A stretch of 64,000 bases of DNA from Artemia franciscana (GCF_032884065.1 NW_027062649.1:3816939-3880938); one strand, 5' to 3'; positions 23,248-34,620 are shown, counted from the first letter of the stretch. Notes: generated by a model from the sequence alone, not told the origin. Program-made: numbers and translations.

Positions 23248-25585
23248 CTGGTTTTGCTACTTCAGGCACTTCCAGGCAATCAAGGACGGTGAAACTTGGC
23301 AGGCGTATCAGGGACCGGACCAAATTAAATTAGAAATAGTCGTTTTCCCCAATTTTACCATCTGGGTGGGGGGAGTGGGGGGCCGGTTAATCTGTAAAAA
23401 ATAGAAAAAATGAGGTATTTTTAACTTACGAAGGAATGATCGGATCTTAATGAAATTTGAAGTTTGGAAGGATATCGTGTCTCAGAGCTCTTATTTTAAA
23501 TCCCGACTAGATCCGGTGACATTGGGGGGTATTGAGGGGAGGGGGAACCTAAAATCTCGGAAAACACTTAGAGTGGAGGGATCGGGATGATACTTGGTGG
23601 TAAAAATACGCACAAGTCCTAGATATGTGATTGAAATAACCGAGACGGTTCCGCTCTCTTTGGCGGAGGTGGGGGGGGGGTTAATTCTGAAAAATTAGAA
23701 AAATTAGGTATTTTTAACCTATGAAGGAGTGATCGGATCTTAATTAAATTTGAAGTTTGGAAGGATATCGTGTCTCAGAGCTCTTGTTTTAAAATCCGAC
23801 TGGATCCGGTGACATTGGGGGGAATTGAGGGGGGAACCTAAAATCTTGGAAAACGCTTAGAGTGGACGGATTGGGATGAAACTTGGTGGGAAAAATAAGA
23901 ACAAGTCCTAGATACGTGATTGAAATAACCGGGACGGATCCGCTCTTTTTTGGGGGAGTGGGGGGGGGGGTAATTTTGAAAAATTAGAAAAATTAGGTAT
24001 TTTTAACTTACAAAGGAGTGATCGGATCTTAATAAAATTTGATGTTTGGAAGGATATCATGTCTCAGAGCTTTTATATTAATTTTCAACCTTATCCGGTG
24101 AAGGTGATGTTGGAGGGGGGGGGGCGAACCTAAAATCTTGGAAAATGCTTAGAGTGGAGGGATCGGGATGAAACTTAGTGTGAAAAATAAGCAAAAGTCC
24201 TAGATACAGGATTGACATAACCGGAACGGATCTTCTCTCTTTGGGGGATTTGGGGGGAGGGGTTAATTCTAAAAATTAGAAAAAATGAGGTATTTTTAAC
24301 TTGCGAAAGAGTGATCATATCTTAATAAAGTTTCATATTTAGAAGGATCTCGAAACTTAGATCTCTTATTTTTGTTTATCCCGACTGGGTCCAGTGTCAT
24401 TAGGAGGGGGACCGAAAATCTTGGAAAACGCTTAAAGCGGAGAGATCAGGATAAAACTTGGTGAAAAGAATAAGCACAAGTCCAAGATAGGTGACTGACA
24501 TAACCGGACCGGATCTGCTCTCTTTGGTGAAGTTAGGGGGGGGGGGAAGTAATTAGAAAAAATAAGGTATTTGTAACTTACGAACGGGTAATTAGATCTT
24601 AATGAAATTTGATATCTAGAGGGATCTTGTGCTTTAAAAATCTTATTTTAAACCCCAACCAGATCCGGTGACATTAAAGGGAGTTGGAGGGGGAAGCCGG
24701 GAATTCTTAGAAAACGTGAAATCGAGGTATCTTACGAATGGGTGATCGGATCTCAATGAAACTTGATTTATAGAAGAATCTTATGTCTTAGATGCTCCAT
24801 TTTCAATTCGAATCGGATCTGGGGACATAGAGGGTTGGAGGGGGGAAACAGAAATCTTGGAAACTGGAAATCTTGGAAATCGCTTCGGGATGAAACTTGA
24901 TGGGAAGAATAAGCACAAGTGATAGATACGAGATTGACATAATTGGTACGGATCTGTTTTCTTTGGGGGAGCTGGGGGTTGTTAATTTGGAAAAATTAAA
25001 AAAACTGGGGTATTTTTAACTTAAGAACGGATGACCGGATCTTAATGAAACTCATGTCTCAGAGCTCTTATTTCAAATCCCGACCAGATCTGTTTACCTT
25101 GGGGGAGCTGGAGGGGGAACCCAGAAATCTTGGAAAATGCTTATAAATGTCGTAGATACGTGACTGACGTAACCGGACTGGATCCGCTCTCTTTGGGGGA
25201 GTTAGATGGTGGGGTTCAGTGCTTTGGCGAGTTTGGTGCTTCTGGACGTGCTAGGACGATGGAAATTGGTAGGCGTGTCAGGGAGCTGTACAAATTGACT
25301 TGGTAAAGTCGTTTTCCCCGATTCGAACATCTGGGGGGCTGAAGGGAGAGAAAAAATTTAGGTATTTTTAACTTGCGAGTGGGAGATCGAATCTTGATCA
25401 ATTTTGATATTTAGAAGGACCTCGTGACTCAGAGCTTTTATTTTAAATCCCGACCGGCATTACGCCTCTGACTTTCCTTTTAAAGCAATCTATTGATTCT
25501 TAGAATTTTACTAGAGCTCTTACCATATGAGCTGTTGGCTCTCGCGACCTCGTCACAAGTGCCATTTGATCTCTTAGCTCTTGTT
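23158..25585 (+). mobile_element. Family A (Helentron/HINE-like) element, copy 1
   Basis: Starts TTTTTATGGCACTTGG with the palindrome CACTTGGT-ATTA-ACCAAGTG, then ATCGCAAATTCTGTCGGT and a (CTGT)n run. About seven diverged tandem units of roughly 290 bp follow (GATCGGATCTTAATGAAATT, GTCTCAGAGCTCTTATTTTA, AACGCTTAGAGTGGA) with many G8+ runs. The 3' block has CAAGTGCCAT (25556-25565), the perfect reverse complement of ATGGCACTTG at 23163-23172, and ends near TCTTAGCTCTTGT. Subterminal inverted repeats, a microsatellite, central tandem repeats and a 3' hairpin are the architecture described for DINE-1/HINE non-autonomous Helentrons; the assignment is inference. No coding capacity. Confidence 0.75.
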
Positions 25586-26884
25586 TTTGAACTAAGGTCA
25601 AAATTACCCTCTGGGTAAGAAAGAAGGTGGAAATCTTTTCTTTGTCTACAAAGATTTATTATGTAACCGGAATCTTGATTCCATATACGAACTTCCTTTG
25701 ACGAAATAATATGGATGTGTATTTAACCTATAGTCTTACCGTGTCTTTTTAAACAAAGTGTCATATGGTGTTTTGTTATTCACCTAACCAGAGAATTGCT
25801 GACAAAACACAAATTTACATGCAAAAAATTATATGCTAGTGCTGACTTTGTATTACCGAAATATCAAATGGTGGGACTATTCAGTTAGGTAACGCAAATG
25901 ACTTAAAACGGGATTTTACCTGTAAGACTTTTAACTTAAAGAGGTTGTACCAAAAACAAGGCTGTTCTGACAACCATAGGCGAGGCTATTCTAGATTTAA
26001 TATGTACCAACATATGAAGTTTTTGGAAAATTTTCTTCTTTCTACCCCCCTCCCCCTTTAAGGACAGTTGTCATTATAGTCTACTTCCATCCAGTAACTC
26101 AGGACTTTACAGATTTGGCTCTTGGACTACTACGGACATTTGGTCTCCTGTGTATTAAATAATTCATGTTGACCACAAGGCTCTGTCTCTTCAAGATCTT
26201 TTGAGTAGTAATTATCAATCCTATTTCCAAGAAAAAAATGAAAAAGCCATCAAATAAGAAGCCATATATTAATGAAGGTTTAAAAAAACCTATAATAAAA
26301 AAGATAAACTTTTCCAAGCAAGGTCGTGTTGCACAAAATAATAGTCTAAGAAAGTTCCTGATAAGAAAATAGAAGATCAGCTGCTCTGTATGCGGAAAGA
26401 AACCTTTCAGAATTTATTTTCACCTCCCTGAACACTATAATAAGACTACCAACGATCTGAACATGCAACCCACTTCTATTGTCAAAGTCTTCCAACTTTT
26501 ACTGGTCTAGATCCGATTTTTTCTCCCAATACCTCCTCCCCCCATTGTTTCTCCCTCCTATGTTGTAATTAAAATCCAAAAGCTTAGAAAATAAATTAGC
26601 CTACCTGTCCCTTGGATGTCTCAATTAATTAAAATAAATCCTTGTGAGATAAAACCACTGAACCTTTAGCAAACTTTTTCAATCAAATCACAAGATGTAT
26701 TAAATTCCCAGGTTACTCAAAACATTATTCTGTAACACCTATCCAAAGAAATTTACTAATATGAGTTTCTTACCTATGCCTCATTACACTATAGTTGTTT
26801 TGAAACTTTATGAAGGTTTCTTTTGTACCTGGCTCAAGGTTAAAGTTTCTCCACCTATTGACGTCTAGCTATTTGGTATCCTAA

Positions 26885-27697
26885 CCCTTTGAGTGCGCCT
26901 AGCTTTTTGAGATTTTGCGCTCACTGTGTGCAAGAATTTTAGTGTTGCATTTTTATTCATGTACAGCAGTTTGACGAATTTAGATGAGGTGAGTTTGCTC
27001 GTGTTTAGGAGTTACAAACTATATTTTTATTTAAAAAAAATAAGAATATTCGTAAAAGAAAAAGAATATTTACCAAGGGAGGCAAAAGGAAGAATAAATA
27101 TTCAAACACAAAGAAAATGTATTTCAAAACCTTACATAAAATTAATAATTTCTTTTAGTATGAAAATCCTGAAAAGAGGGTACAGCACAAAAACATACAT
27201 TACATGGTTCATATACATATTGAGATTCTTTACTTCTTCTTAAAGACATTTTTTCGTATGGTGACCAATGGTCTGCGTTGTGCAGGTACCGATCTCTTGA
27301 CTCAATGCCTTTGGCCGGAGCGCAATGCGTGGTTTGGGCAAATCATTCTTTACGCTTTTGTTTTTCTTATGCATATAATACAAGGTCTTATTGTATTTGG
27401 TCTTATTTCTGTTACTGGCAGGCACGTTAGAAAGTACTAATTTTATTGCACATGTTTACTCTGCAGACGTAAATAGTACAAGGCGAATATAGTCGTATGG
27501 AGCAGTGTACCGATTCTATTGCGTAATTTTACCTTAGCAGGTTGAAACACGTTCACAGATGTTTAAACGTAAATAATTCAAGGTGCAAATAGTCGTGTCG
27601 AGCAGTGAACCCTATAAAAATAACCCGTGAAAATACTCACTCGGAGCGTATGGGGTACCCTTTTTTGCGGATGTATGCGTCCGGAAAAGCAAAAGGG
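26885..27697. mobile_element. Possible piggyBac-like MITE
   Basis: Begins CCCTTTGAGTGCG after CTAA and ends GCAAAAGGG before TTAA, so it has short CCCTTT inverted ends and a one-mismatch TTAA-type duplication, 813 bp long. The terminal inverted match beyond 6-7 bp is poor. The internal reading frames at 26926 and 27204 show no transposase motif I know. Confidence 0.35.
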
Positions 27698-27699
27698 TT

Positions 27700-28776
27700 A
27701 AGCAAAACTTCCAGCACCCATTACCTTGTATACTTGGTACATTCCATCTTAGGTAGTCGAGAAAAACCAAACGTCTGGCTGAACCTTGTCTTAGTTGGCC
27801 TCCAAAAATATTTTGATTTGGTTGACATTCACATCTTAGTTTGCTCATTACTGAATAACTTTGACCTTGACCCTGTCTGTGTAAACATTTAACTCCTTTC
27901 CCCTTTAAATAGGTCACAAGTAGTAAAATATATTCTTTAACCTCTCATATTTACTGTGGAATACCTCGCGGATCTTTACAGGGCACACTTTTATTCCTAA
28001 TAATGGTTAAAGAAATTGATAATGAGTTCTCCAATGATGGAAATATGTCAATCATTCAGTTTTCTCATAGAAATTATAAAAGGGGTTCCCTTGAAATCCT
28101 AACCCCTGTTTCGGATGACGCTAAGGATATAAATATGAAAGTAAATTCTCTCAAATAAAAAATCATTACTATAATCTCTCTGAAATCTACTAGCGGTTTT
28201 ATAAACTCTATGCTACATGGAATGCTAGTGAAACGAGATAAACGCCTTGGTGTCACAATTCCGGATAATCTTAAATAGGATACACAAGTTTTGAATATTA
28301 TCAAACAAGCTATTGCATCACTCTACTGTTTAAACTCTTGAATAAATTTAATTGCACAGAGATATATTCCCTTCGTATTTACTTATCGTTTGTTAAGCTG
28401 TTGTTGGAGTACGAATGTCCGGTCTGGCATCCGAATCTTTCCATTCATCTTAGCAAGGAAATTTGGTTGGTCCAGAACCGTTCACTCAAGATCATTTACA
28501 AAGAGAGTAAAATCCCATATTCCTTCCTCCCTGAAGCTACTCGCCTTACCACTCCAGAAGAAAGGAGGTTTAGCATTTACTTGTGTTTTGCGAAGCCCAC
28601 CGTTTCCAATTACCACACTGAGAGTATTTCCCCTGGTCTTTACGGTCTCAATAGGCCCTGTCTCCCCCGCTTAGCCTCCTCAGTAATCTTAGCTTACTTG
28701 GCAATCCGTTCTTTTACCCAGAGGCTCTTAAAGAGATTTACTCTCCTTGTCTTGAAGCACCTTAGCAGTTCTTTAT
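27700..28776 (+). pseudogene. Jockey/CR1-like RT fossil
   Basis: Scattered but ordered RT blocks: KYFDLVDIHILV (motif A near 27810), SHIYCGIPRGSLQGTLLFLI (the GxPQGS block, near 27945), DKRLGVTIPDNLK, then an intact 3' stretch from 28338 with LRIYLSFVKLLLEYECPVWH and LVQNRSLKIIYKESKIPY. Several stops and frameshifts separate them and motif C is not recognisable. Dead copy, older than the LINE at 17.4-19.4 kb. Confidence 0.8.
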
Positions 28777-29018
28777 AAGGCTCCTTCATCTTGTTTTTGA
28801 TTGTTAGCGAATCGCAATAAGTATTGCCACTTTTTATATTGACGCTCTATTTTTTATTTTTATTTATTTTTGTTGCTCCTTCGTGATGTATTTTCAGCCC
28901 TGTTTTTTTTTTTTTCAAGCTTTGAGCTCTATTTTTAGTTTAGTTTTTGATGAGCGTCACTCTGATCAGTAGGATGTTGTGTTAGCCAGATAGATAGAAG
29001 TTTTTAAAGAATTTCAAG

Positions 29019-29046
29019 GAGGCACACTCGTGCCTCTTTAAAGAGG
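29019..29046. repeat. Adjacent palindromes
   Basis: GAGGCAC-ACTC-GTGCCTC (29019-29036) overlaps the loop-less palindrome CCTCTTTAAAGAGG (29033-29046). The overlap makes two alternative hairpins mutually exclusive. Confidence 0.85.
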
Positions 29047-29380
29047 CGAACCACGAGAATGTTAAGCGATCTTCGGTTCCAGTGGTCGCAGAGGGATGGG
29101 GAGGGATGCATTTCGTAGCCCGAGCTCCAACTAAGAAACCTGCCAAATTTCATCCCCCTCCGACTTTTCCTTCATGGGGAAAATCTGGCCGAAAGTTTCG
29201 ACCCCCCAACCCCCCCCCCCCTTTAACGTTGTTTCCGATCGGGCTGAAATTCACAAGTTAAGGTCCCCTAGGGCCCAGGAGCTTATCCGCGAAATTTCAG
29301 CTCGATCCGATAACTCCTTCCCTGTTTTCCAGAAACCACGCATAGCCACTTAATGTTCATTTTCTCCTTTTGTTTTTTTT

Positions 29381-29850
29381 CGCCACGCCTACAGGTCACA
29401 GCCGACATCGGATCTGGGTGTACCAAGACTCATTCGACGCGGAATTCTCCGAGTAATTTTGCTTGAAAGTTTCGTCGGAAAATCTTAACCCCCCGATTTT
29501 CTAGCTTAGAAAAACCCCATTTCCCCATAAGAGCCCATGTTAAGTTTTTTGTTGTTAAAAGTTACGAATTTCAACATTCAAGTACATCAAAATGATCAGC
29601 TCGACATGGTGAGACTGACTGAAAGCTTCAAAAAATTCTGTCTTAATCCGTAAATTTTTTATTTGAGAAAAATGACAGAATCCCTTTTTTTCTGTCACGC
29701 CTACAGGTCACAGCCGACTTCGGATCTGGGTGTACGAAGACTCATTCGACGCGGAATTCTCCGAGTAATTGTCCTGGAAAGTTTCGTCGGAAAATCTTAA
29801 CCCCCCGATTTTCTAGCTTAGAAAAACCCATTTCCCCATAAGAGCCCATG
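29381..29850. repeat. Tandem duplication, about 310-bp period
   Basis: CACGCCTACAGGTCACAGCC, GGATCTGGGTGTACCAAGAC and AGTTTCGTCGGAAAATCTTA at 29383-29550 recur almost unchanged at 29696-29850. The block is GC-richer than its surroundings. No open frame covers both units. High identity implies a recent event. Confidence 0.85.
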
Positions 29851-29924
29851 TTAATTTTTGAAATTCTTAAAAGTTATTTAAAAGTTATATTTATACACAT
29901 GCAGGTATTTCGACTTCAGACATG

Positions 29925-29997
29925 CCCGGTTAGCTCAGTCGGTAGAGCGTAGGACTTTTAATCCTAAGGTCAAGGGTTCAAGTCCCTTATCGGGCGG
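29925..29997 (+). tRNA. tRNA-Lys (anticodon UUU)
   Basis: Full cloverleaf: acceptor GCCCGGT/ATCGGGC (one G-T wobble), D-arm GCTCAGTCGGTAGAGC, anticodon stem TAGGA/TCCTA with loop CTTTTAA (anticodon TTT), variable AGGTC, T-arm AAGGG-TTCAAGT-CCCTT, discriminator G. Intronless; both internal promoter boxes are intact. It lies in a FANCA intron on the same strand, just after the 310-bp tandem duplication. It reads Lys AAA/AAG codons. Intact stems argue for an active gene rather than a SINE head. Confidence 0.96.
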
Positions 29998-29998
29998 T

Positions 29999-30004
29999 TT
30001 TTTT
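29999..30004 (+). terminator. Pol III T-run terminator
   Basis: Six T residues start two bases after the tRNA-Lys discriminator base, the usual place for RNA polymerase III termination. Confidence 0.85.
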
Positions 30005-30076
30005 CACAAAATATGAAAAAAAACTTCGTTTTCTTAAAGAGTTAAAGAGGCTGCGTCCCAAAGTCGAACCTTAAAA

Positions 30077-30115
30077 CGTACAGGAATTAGGAGAGGCAGT
30101 CCTAATTCCTGTACG
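30077..30115. repeat. Perfect 16-bp hairpin
   Basis: CGTACAGGAATTAGGA (30077-30092), 7-nt loop, then the exact reverse complement TCCTAATTCCTGTACG (30100-30115). A third partial copy, AGTACAGGAATTA, follows at 30119. It lies 80 bp after the tRNA-Lys gene. Confidence 0.92.
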
Positions 30116-30563
30116 AGGAGTACAGGAATTATTAAATTACATCCACCATGGATTTTAGAAAAACGTAGAGAAATAATATGGGATCATTCTAATCAAAATG
30201 GGACATTTGAACAAACGGTCACTGTGTTGTCTTTAAGCTTTTGTTTTCTTGGGGTTGCATAGGTAGCTTACCATCTATATAAAGGGTATAGCCAGAAAAC
30301 ACAGGAGTAGCTTTAAGGCATTTCTAAAAAGAAACTGTCCGAAAAGAGATAAGTTTTGTGTATTGTTTGCTCAGAAGTTTTATTTAAATTAAGAAGTTTA
30401 AAGTTTTATTAAATTTTATTTAAGAATAGGATTTTTACGAGGGATCACATTTTAAAATCCCTCTTTACCTCCTCTTTTGTTTGTAATACAGTTTCAAGCC
30501 TACTAATTTGTGGTCTATAGACTCACGGACATTTATGGTTTATGGAGGTTCATATTATTTCAG

Positions 30564-30634
30564 GAAGTTCCTCTGGAGCTGATTGCCAAGCTCACGGAAA
30601 GCCGCATAATGTCATTCTACTCATATATTGACAG
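30564..30634 (+). CDS. FANCA: FANCA exon
   Basis: 71-nt exon between TATTATTTCAG and AG|GTAAGA; phase 0 in, phase 2 out. It reads EVPLELIAKLTESRIMSF then YSYID and a split Arg codon (AG+A). It aligns with the vertebrate FANCA stretch SLQELLESHPDMHAV and the residues following it. Small exon with consensus splice sites, and both junction phases agree with its neighbours at 22057 and 31871. Confidence 0.8.
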
Positions 30635-31870
30635 GTAAGATCTAGTTTCTTGATGGTCCTTATGAATCCTTCGATGTTGTGACGCACCAGAAGTTATATG
30701 GGGGGCCTGAAATTCCTGGTCATTTAGAGGCTAAAGTCCTGATACTCTTAGATAAACATAATCCAGTATTTTGAAATGACAGTTACCATTGATGTTCTGA
30801 TGGAAAAAATTATCCAGCTATATTTGATTTTATGTAGTATTAATAGAATTCAGGTAACTGTTAAATAATCAATTTTTTGTTGGTGTTAAAAACAACTCTC
30901 GCTAGTAGAATTGCTATGTTTATGTTTATATCAAAATTTCGTATAATTTGATTTTCTACAGACATTTTTTCTAACTACCCAAAAAAGTATTTTTTAATAT
31001 AAAACCCCGCAAAAGGTATTTCAAAATCTAGAAGGGGGGAATCAGGAGGAATAAATGATATATATTCTTTATGCATTAATCTAAATTTCGTAGATCATTT
31101 TCCTTAAATAAAAACCGGAGAGAAAGTAAGAGCTTTATAGAAGTACACTGATTTGTCTGAATACACAATTGTCTCACAAACCCCTCCCCCAGCCAATTTT
31201 GGAAAATAGTGACTTAGAAATTTAGATTTTTTTATGTTGTAAAACCTTCCTCTAGAGAAAATACAACTGATTCAACAGCCATCCCCACTTTTTGATTTTT
31301 TAGAATACTTGGTGACCTACAAGCAAATTTTAAGCCCCTCGTATACAAGGTATTTTTATTTGAAACATAGTTAGATTAAAATATTGATTAATAAATAAAG
31401 AAAATAAAGACTTGTCTTAGGGAAGGGGAACAGGAGCATTTCCTTAGTAGGGGGAAGGGTCAACATCACCCGACTCAATGGAGGATGGATTGTTATTAGC
31501 TATTGCACAACCAAAAGCCGTTATAGTATTGTGCTCCATATTGATCCTGATAGGACCAAACGAAAAGAGGGATGTCCTCAGATGGAGTGGGGAGACTCTT
31601 AAAAGTGTCTAGAGGGAGTAGAAACTTCAGAGGAGGGAGTGAAAAGTGAAGTTCCTAGTAGAGTGTGGAGGCAGAGGAGCCTGCAGAGCTCTGTTGGCGT
31701 CAGGTGGCTCGGTGTCCCAATGGATGTATGTATTAGTTGTAGTTTTCACATGTTGAGGATGGTTTGATAGAACCTAGAACCCCTATTGTTTTGTAAGTGA
31801 TGTATGTTTAAACTAATATATAGATTTAATTAATTTTTTCGTGTAAGTGTTATGTTTTTTCTTCTTTCAG
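30635..31870 (+). other. FANCA intron, 1.2 kb
   Basis: No element boundary recognised. A GC-richer patch at 31520-31720 resembles the end of a decayed LINE ORF in tone but lacks motifs strong enough to call. Confidence 0.7.
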
Positions 31871-32079
31871 ATTGTCTGGAAATGCTGAAAAACTTGCCGC
31901 TTTTTCCAGAACAATGGCGGATGGATTTTTTGAAGATTTTTACGAAAAGAAATTGGTTCTCGGCCAAATTCTGTGTGAAATGCTACTGATCCTAGAAGTT
32001 TTTGATGATGTCGTTGCCAGTAACTGTAAATTAATTTTAGACACAATCTGTCGAAAATGGTGGACAAAAATAACGTCAG
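31871..32079 (+). CDS. FANCA: FANCA exon
   Basis: 209-nt exon after CTTCTTTCAG, phase 2 in and phase 1 out. It reads LSGNAEKLAAFSRTMADGFF, then EDFYEKKLVLGQILCEMLLI and LEVFDDVVASNCKLILDTIC. This corresponds to the FANCA region around DVARAMLSDFVQMFVLRGF and MLIFALDALAAG. The donor G|GTTTGT is weak compared with the GTAAGT sites of the other exons, and a family A element starts only 13 nt into the intron. The split Gly codon (G+GT) is completed by the exon at 33978. Confidence 0.86.
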
Positions 32080-32092
32080 GTTTGTTCCGTCG

Positions 32093-33075
32093 TTTTTATG
32101 GCACTTGGTTATTAACCAAATAACATATAGCAATCGCAAATTCTGTCGGTCTGTCTGTCGGTCCCGTTTTGCTACTTTAGGCACTTCCAGGTATGCTAGG
32201 ACGATGAAATTTGGCAGCCGTATCAGGGATCGGACCAGATTAAATTAGAAATAGACATTTTTCCGATTTGGCCATCTGGGGAGAGTGGGGGACCGGTTAA
32301 TTCCAAAAAAAATTAAAAATGGAGTATTTTTAACTTACGAACGGTTGATCAGATCTTAATGAAATTTTATGTTTGGAAGAATATCGTGTCTCAGAACTCA
32401 TTTTAAATCCCGACCGGACCTGGTGACATTGGGGGGTTGGGGGGTTGGGAGGGGGAACCTAAAATCTTGGAAAACACTTAGAGTGGAGGGATCGGGATGA
32501 AACTTGGTGGGAAAATAAGCACAAGTCCTATATACATGATTGACATAACCGGAACGGATCCGCTCTCTTTGGGGTAGTTGGGGGGGGGGGGGGTAATTCT
32601 GAAAAATTAAAAAAAAATAGGTATTTTTAACTTACGAACGGGTGATCGGATCTCAATGAAATTTGATATTTAGAAGGATATTGTGTTTCAAAGCTCTTAT
32701 TTTAAATCCCGACCAGATCTGGTGACTTCGGGGGCAGTTTGGGATGGGGAACCTAAAATCATGGAAAACGCTTAGAGTGGAGGGATCGGGATGAAACTTG
32801 GTGGGAAAAATAAGTAGAAGTCTTAGATACGTGATTGACTTAATTGGGATAGATCCGATCTATTGGTGGGGGGGGGGGTGATTATGAAAAATTAGAAAAA
32901 ATGACGTATTTTTAACTTACGAAGGATGAGGTCGGATCTTCATGAAACTTCGTATTTAGAATGACCTCGTAACTCAGATCTCTCATTTTAAATCTCAACC
33001 GGATCCAGCATCATTGGGGGGGGGGGTAAATCTTGGAAAATACTTAAAGCGGAGAGATCAGGATGAAACTGGACT
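32093..33075 (+). mobile_element. Family A (Helentron/HINE-like) element, copy 2, 3'-truncated
   Basis: Starts TTTTTATGGCACTTGG 13 nt after the FANCA donor, with ATCGCAAATTCTGTCGGT and a shortened CTGT run. About three 290-bp units follow (ACTTACGAACGG, GATCGGATCTCAATGAAATT, ACGCTTAGAGTGGAGGGATC). It breaks off near 33075 without the 3' CAAGTGCCAT block. Same strand as the other three copies. Confidence 0.75.
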
Positions 33076-33605
33076 CAGGACGAAACGACATATTTAAATG
33101 TTGATAGTATGCTATTATGTCATGTTTTCAGTGCCCAGATACAATGTTCGTTTCAACCCTTCAGCGGCTGCGCCTGTTGATAGCCATTTCCTCCACCACC
33201 CCCTCTAGTTACGCCACTGTATGTTATTAGGTACTCTATCATTATCATATTTTAGGCATATTACGTTATGAATTTATATGATATGCATGATTGGCATGTT
33301 TAGGAGAGAACCCATTAATCCTTAATGGTAATTTATTATTTCCTTCAATTTTGGTTCCGAGATAAGGGATAACAAGAAATTATAGCAATTTAATTTACTA
33401 TGGAAGGAGATATTACAGTAAATGTTAGTCACTTTGATATATTACATGCATTTCAGGGGACTAAATTTGTTGTTTTCTGTCATTTTAGGTTGAAGGTAAT
33501 AATGAGCAATAAATTACTCATAGCCTAATGATAATTGCTACATGGCATACGCACAGTTATTAGTGTAAACATATGGAACCACAAAGAGCATACAATTGTT
33601 AGTGG

Positions 33606-33633
33606 TTTTTTTTTTTTTTTTTTTTTTTTTTTT
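33606..33633. repeat. T28 homopolymer
   Basis: Uninterrupted T run in the intron; no adjoining element body was recognised. Confidence 0.95.
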
Positions 33634-33977
33634 GTTGTATGGTAGCATTTGACTAAAATCCTCTCGATACAAATGTTAAAGTTTTTATAGTTTTTCTTTT
33701 GTTCACTGTAAAAATTTTTAAATTTTCGTATTAAAAATTTTCTTCAGTAGATTCGTAAAAATTTAAGTGAAGAATACACAAAAGTAAACTATCCAAGCCA
33801 GGGGAGGGATAACCACTGATTTTAGCATTGTTTTCAAAAAAAATTTACGACATGGAAGTACTTTTATGGTCCATGGAGGTATCGAAATCCCGTCTCTGTG
33901 GGTTTGTTACTCCCTCTAGCTCCCCTTTGAGGACTTAACTTGTCTCCTTCTATCTAAATTGCTTGGTCTCTTTCAAG

Positions 33978-34177
33978 GTGAGGTTGGTCTCAATCCATGT
34001 CTTGTAATGTTGCAGCATCCTGTGATAGTGAAAAAGAGCCTGAAAAGACTATTCCGTCGGATCATTAAATATCTGTTGACCTTAACACCGGACATAAAGA
34101 TTGTCAACGCTTTTGTTGAACAAAGCTCGTGGAATTTCTTCTATGTCCAGCCATTGGTTGCAGAAACGCTGATCTCA
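33978..34177 (+). CDS. FANCA: FANCA exon
   Basis: 200-nt exon; acceptor TCTCTTTCAAG ends at 33977, phase 1 in and phase 0 out at TCA|GTAAGT. It reads EVGLNPCLVMLQHPVIVKK, SLKRLFRRIIKYLLTLTPD, then SWNFFYVQPLVAETLIS. It aligns with human FANCA [20 protein letters not shown] and the WSFARTHPLLTSLYR segment. A downstream acceptor (TTGCAG at 34015) is in frame but the wrong phase for the previous exon, which decides the start. The exon end and donor are copied in tandem in the following intron. Confidence 0.9.
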
Positions 34178-34620
34178 GTAAGTATCATAATGCCAGGCTA
34201 GGGTGATTTCTCCATAACTTGTTTTTCTTCTAAAATTCTTTTTCTTCTAACAAAAGTACCACTTAAGAGTTTTGTGCAGAAAGTTCGATCTCAGTATAAT
34301 ACTGCTAAGTTAGGCTAATTGTAATCACTTTAGTAAAACTATTCTTCTTCTAAAGTTTTTTCTTTGTCCAGTCATTGGTTGCTGAAAATCGGATCTCAGT
34401 AAGTATTACAATGTCAGGCTGGGCTAAGTTCTGCCATAAATTGTGCTATTAAAATGTTTTTCTTCTAAAAAAAGTACTTTAGAGTCTTTAATCTCAGTAA
34501 GTATCACTATACCAGGTGGGACCAATTTTCCCCAGAATTTGCGCTAGTAAAATTCTCCTTCTTCTAAAAAGCACGACGCTGAAGCTCTTTGCAGACAAAG
34601 GGATCTCTGTAAACATTGTA
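34141..34620 (+). repeat. Tandem array of a FANCA exon end with its 5' splice site
   Basis: Five imperfect units; the donor-equivalent positions are 34178 (GTAAGT), 34294 (GTATAA), 34399 (GTAAGT), 34497 (GTAAGT) and 34609 (GTAAAC), spaced 116, 105, 98 and 112 bp. Units share CCAGCCATTGGTTGC, GATCTCA before the GT, ATAATGCCAGGCT after it and CTTCTTCTAAA. Only the first is in an open frame: reading past it meets TAG at 34199-34201. Confidence 0.88.

Larger units (their letters stand above)
22058..30563 (+). other. FANCA intron, 8.5 kb
   Basis: Contains family A copy 1 (23158-25585), a piggyBac-like MITE candidate (26885-27697), an RT fossil (27700-28776), palindromes (29019-29046), a 0.3-kb tandem duplication (29381-29850), a tRNA-Lys gene and a 16-bp hairpin (30077-30115). 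22.1-23.1 kb and 25.6-26.9 kb show no recognisable feature. Confidence 0.65.
32080..33977 (+). other. FANCA intron, 1.9 kb
   Basis: The 5' half is family A copy 2 (32093-33075). A T28 run sits at 33606-33633. The remaining 33.1-33.9 kb is AT-rich with nothing recognised. Confidence 0.8.

Noticed and set aside
31520..31730. GC-richer stretch resembling the end of a LINE ORF
   Set aside because: No RT motif strong enough; left as unannotated intron.
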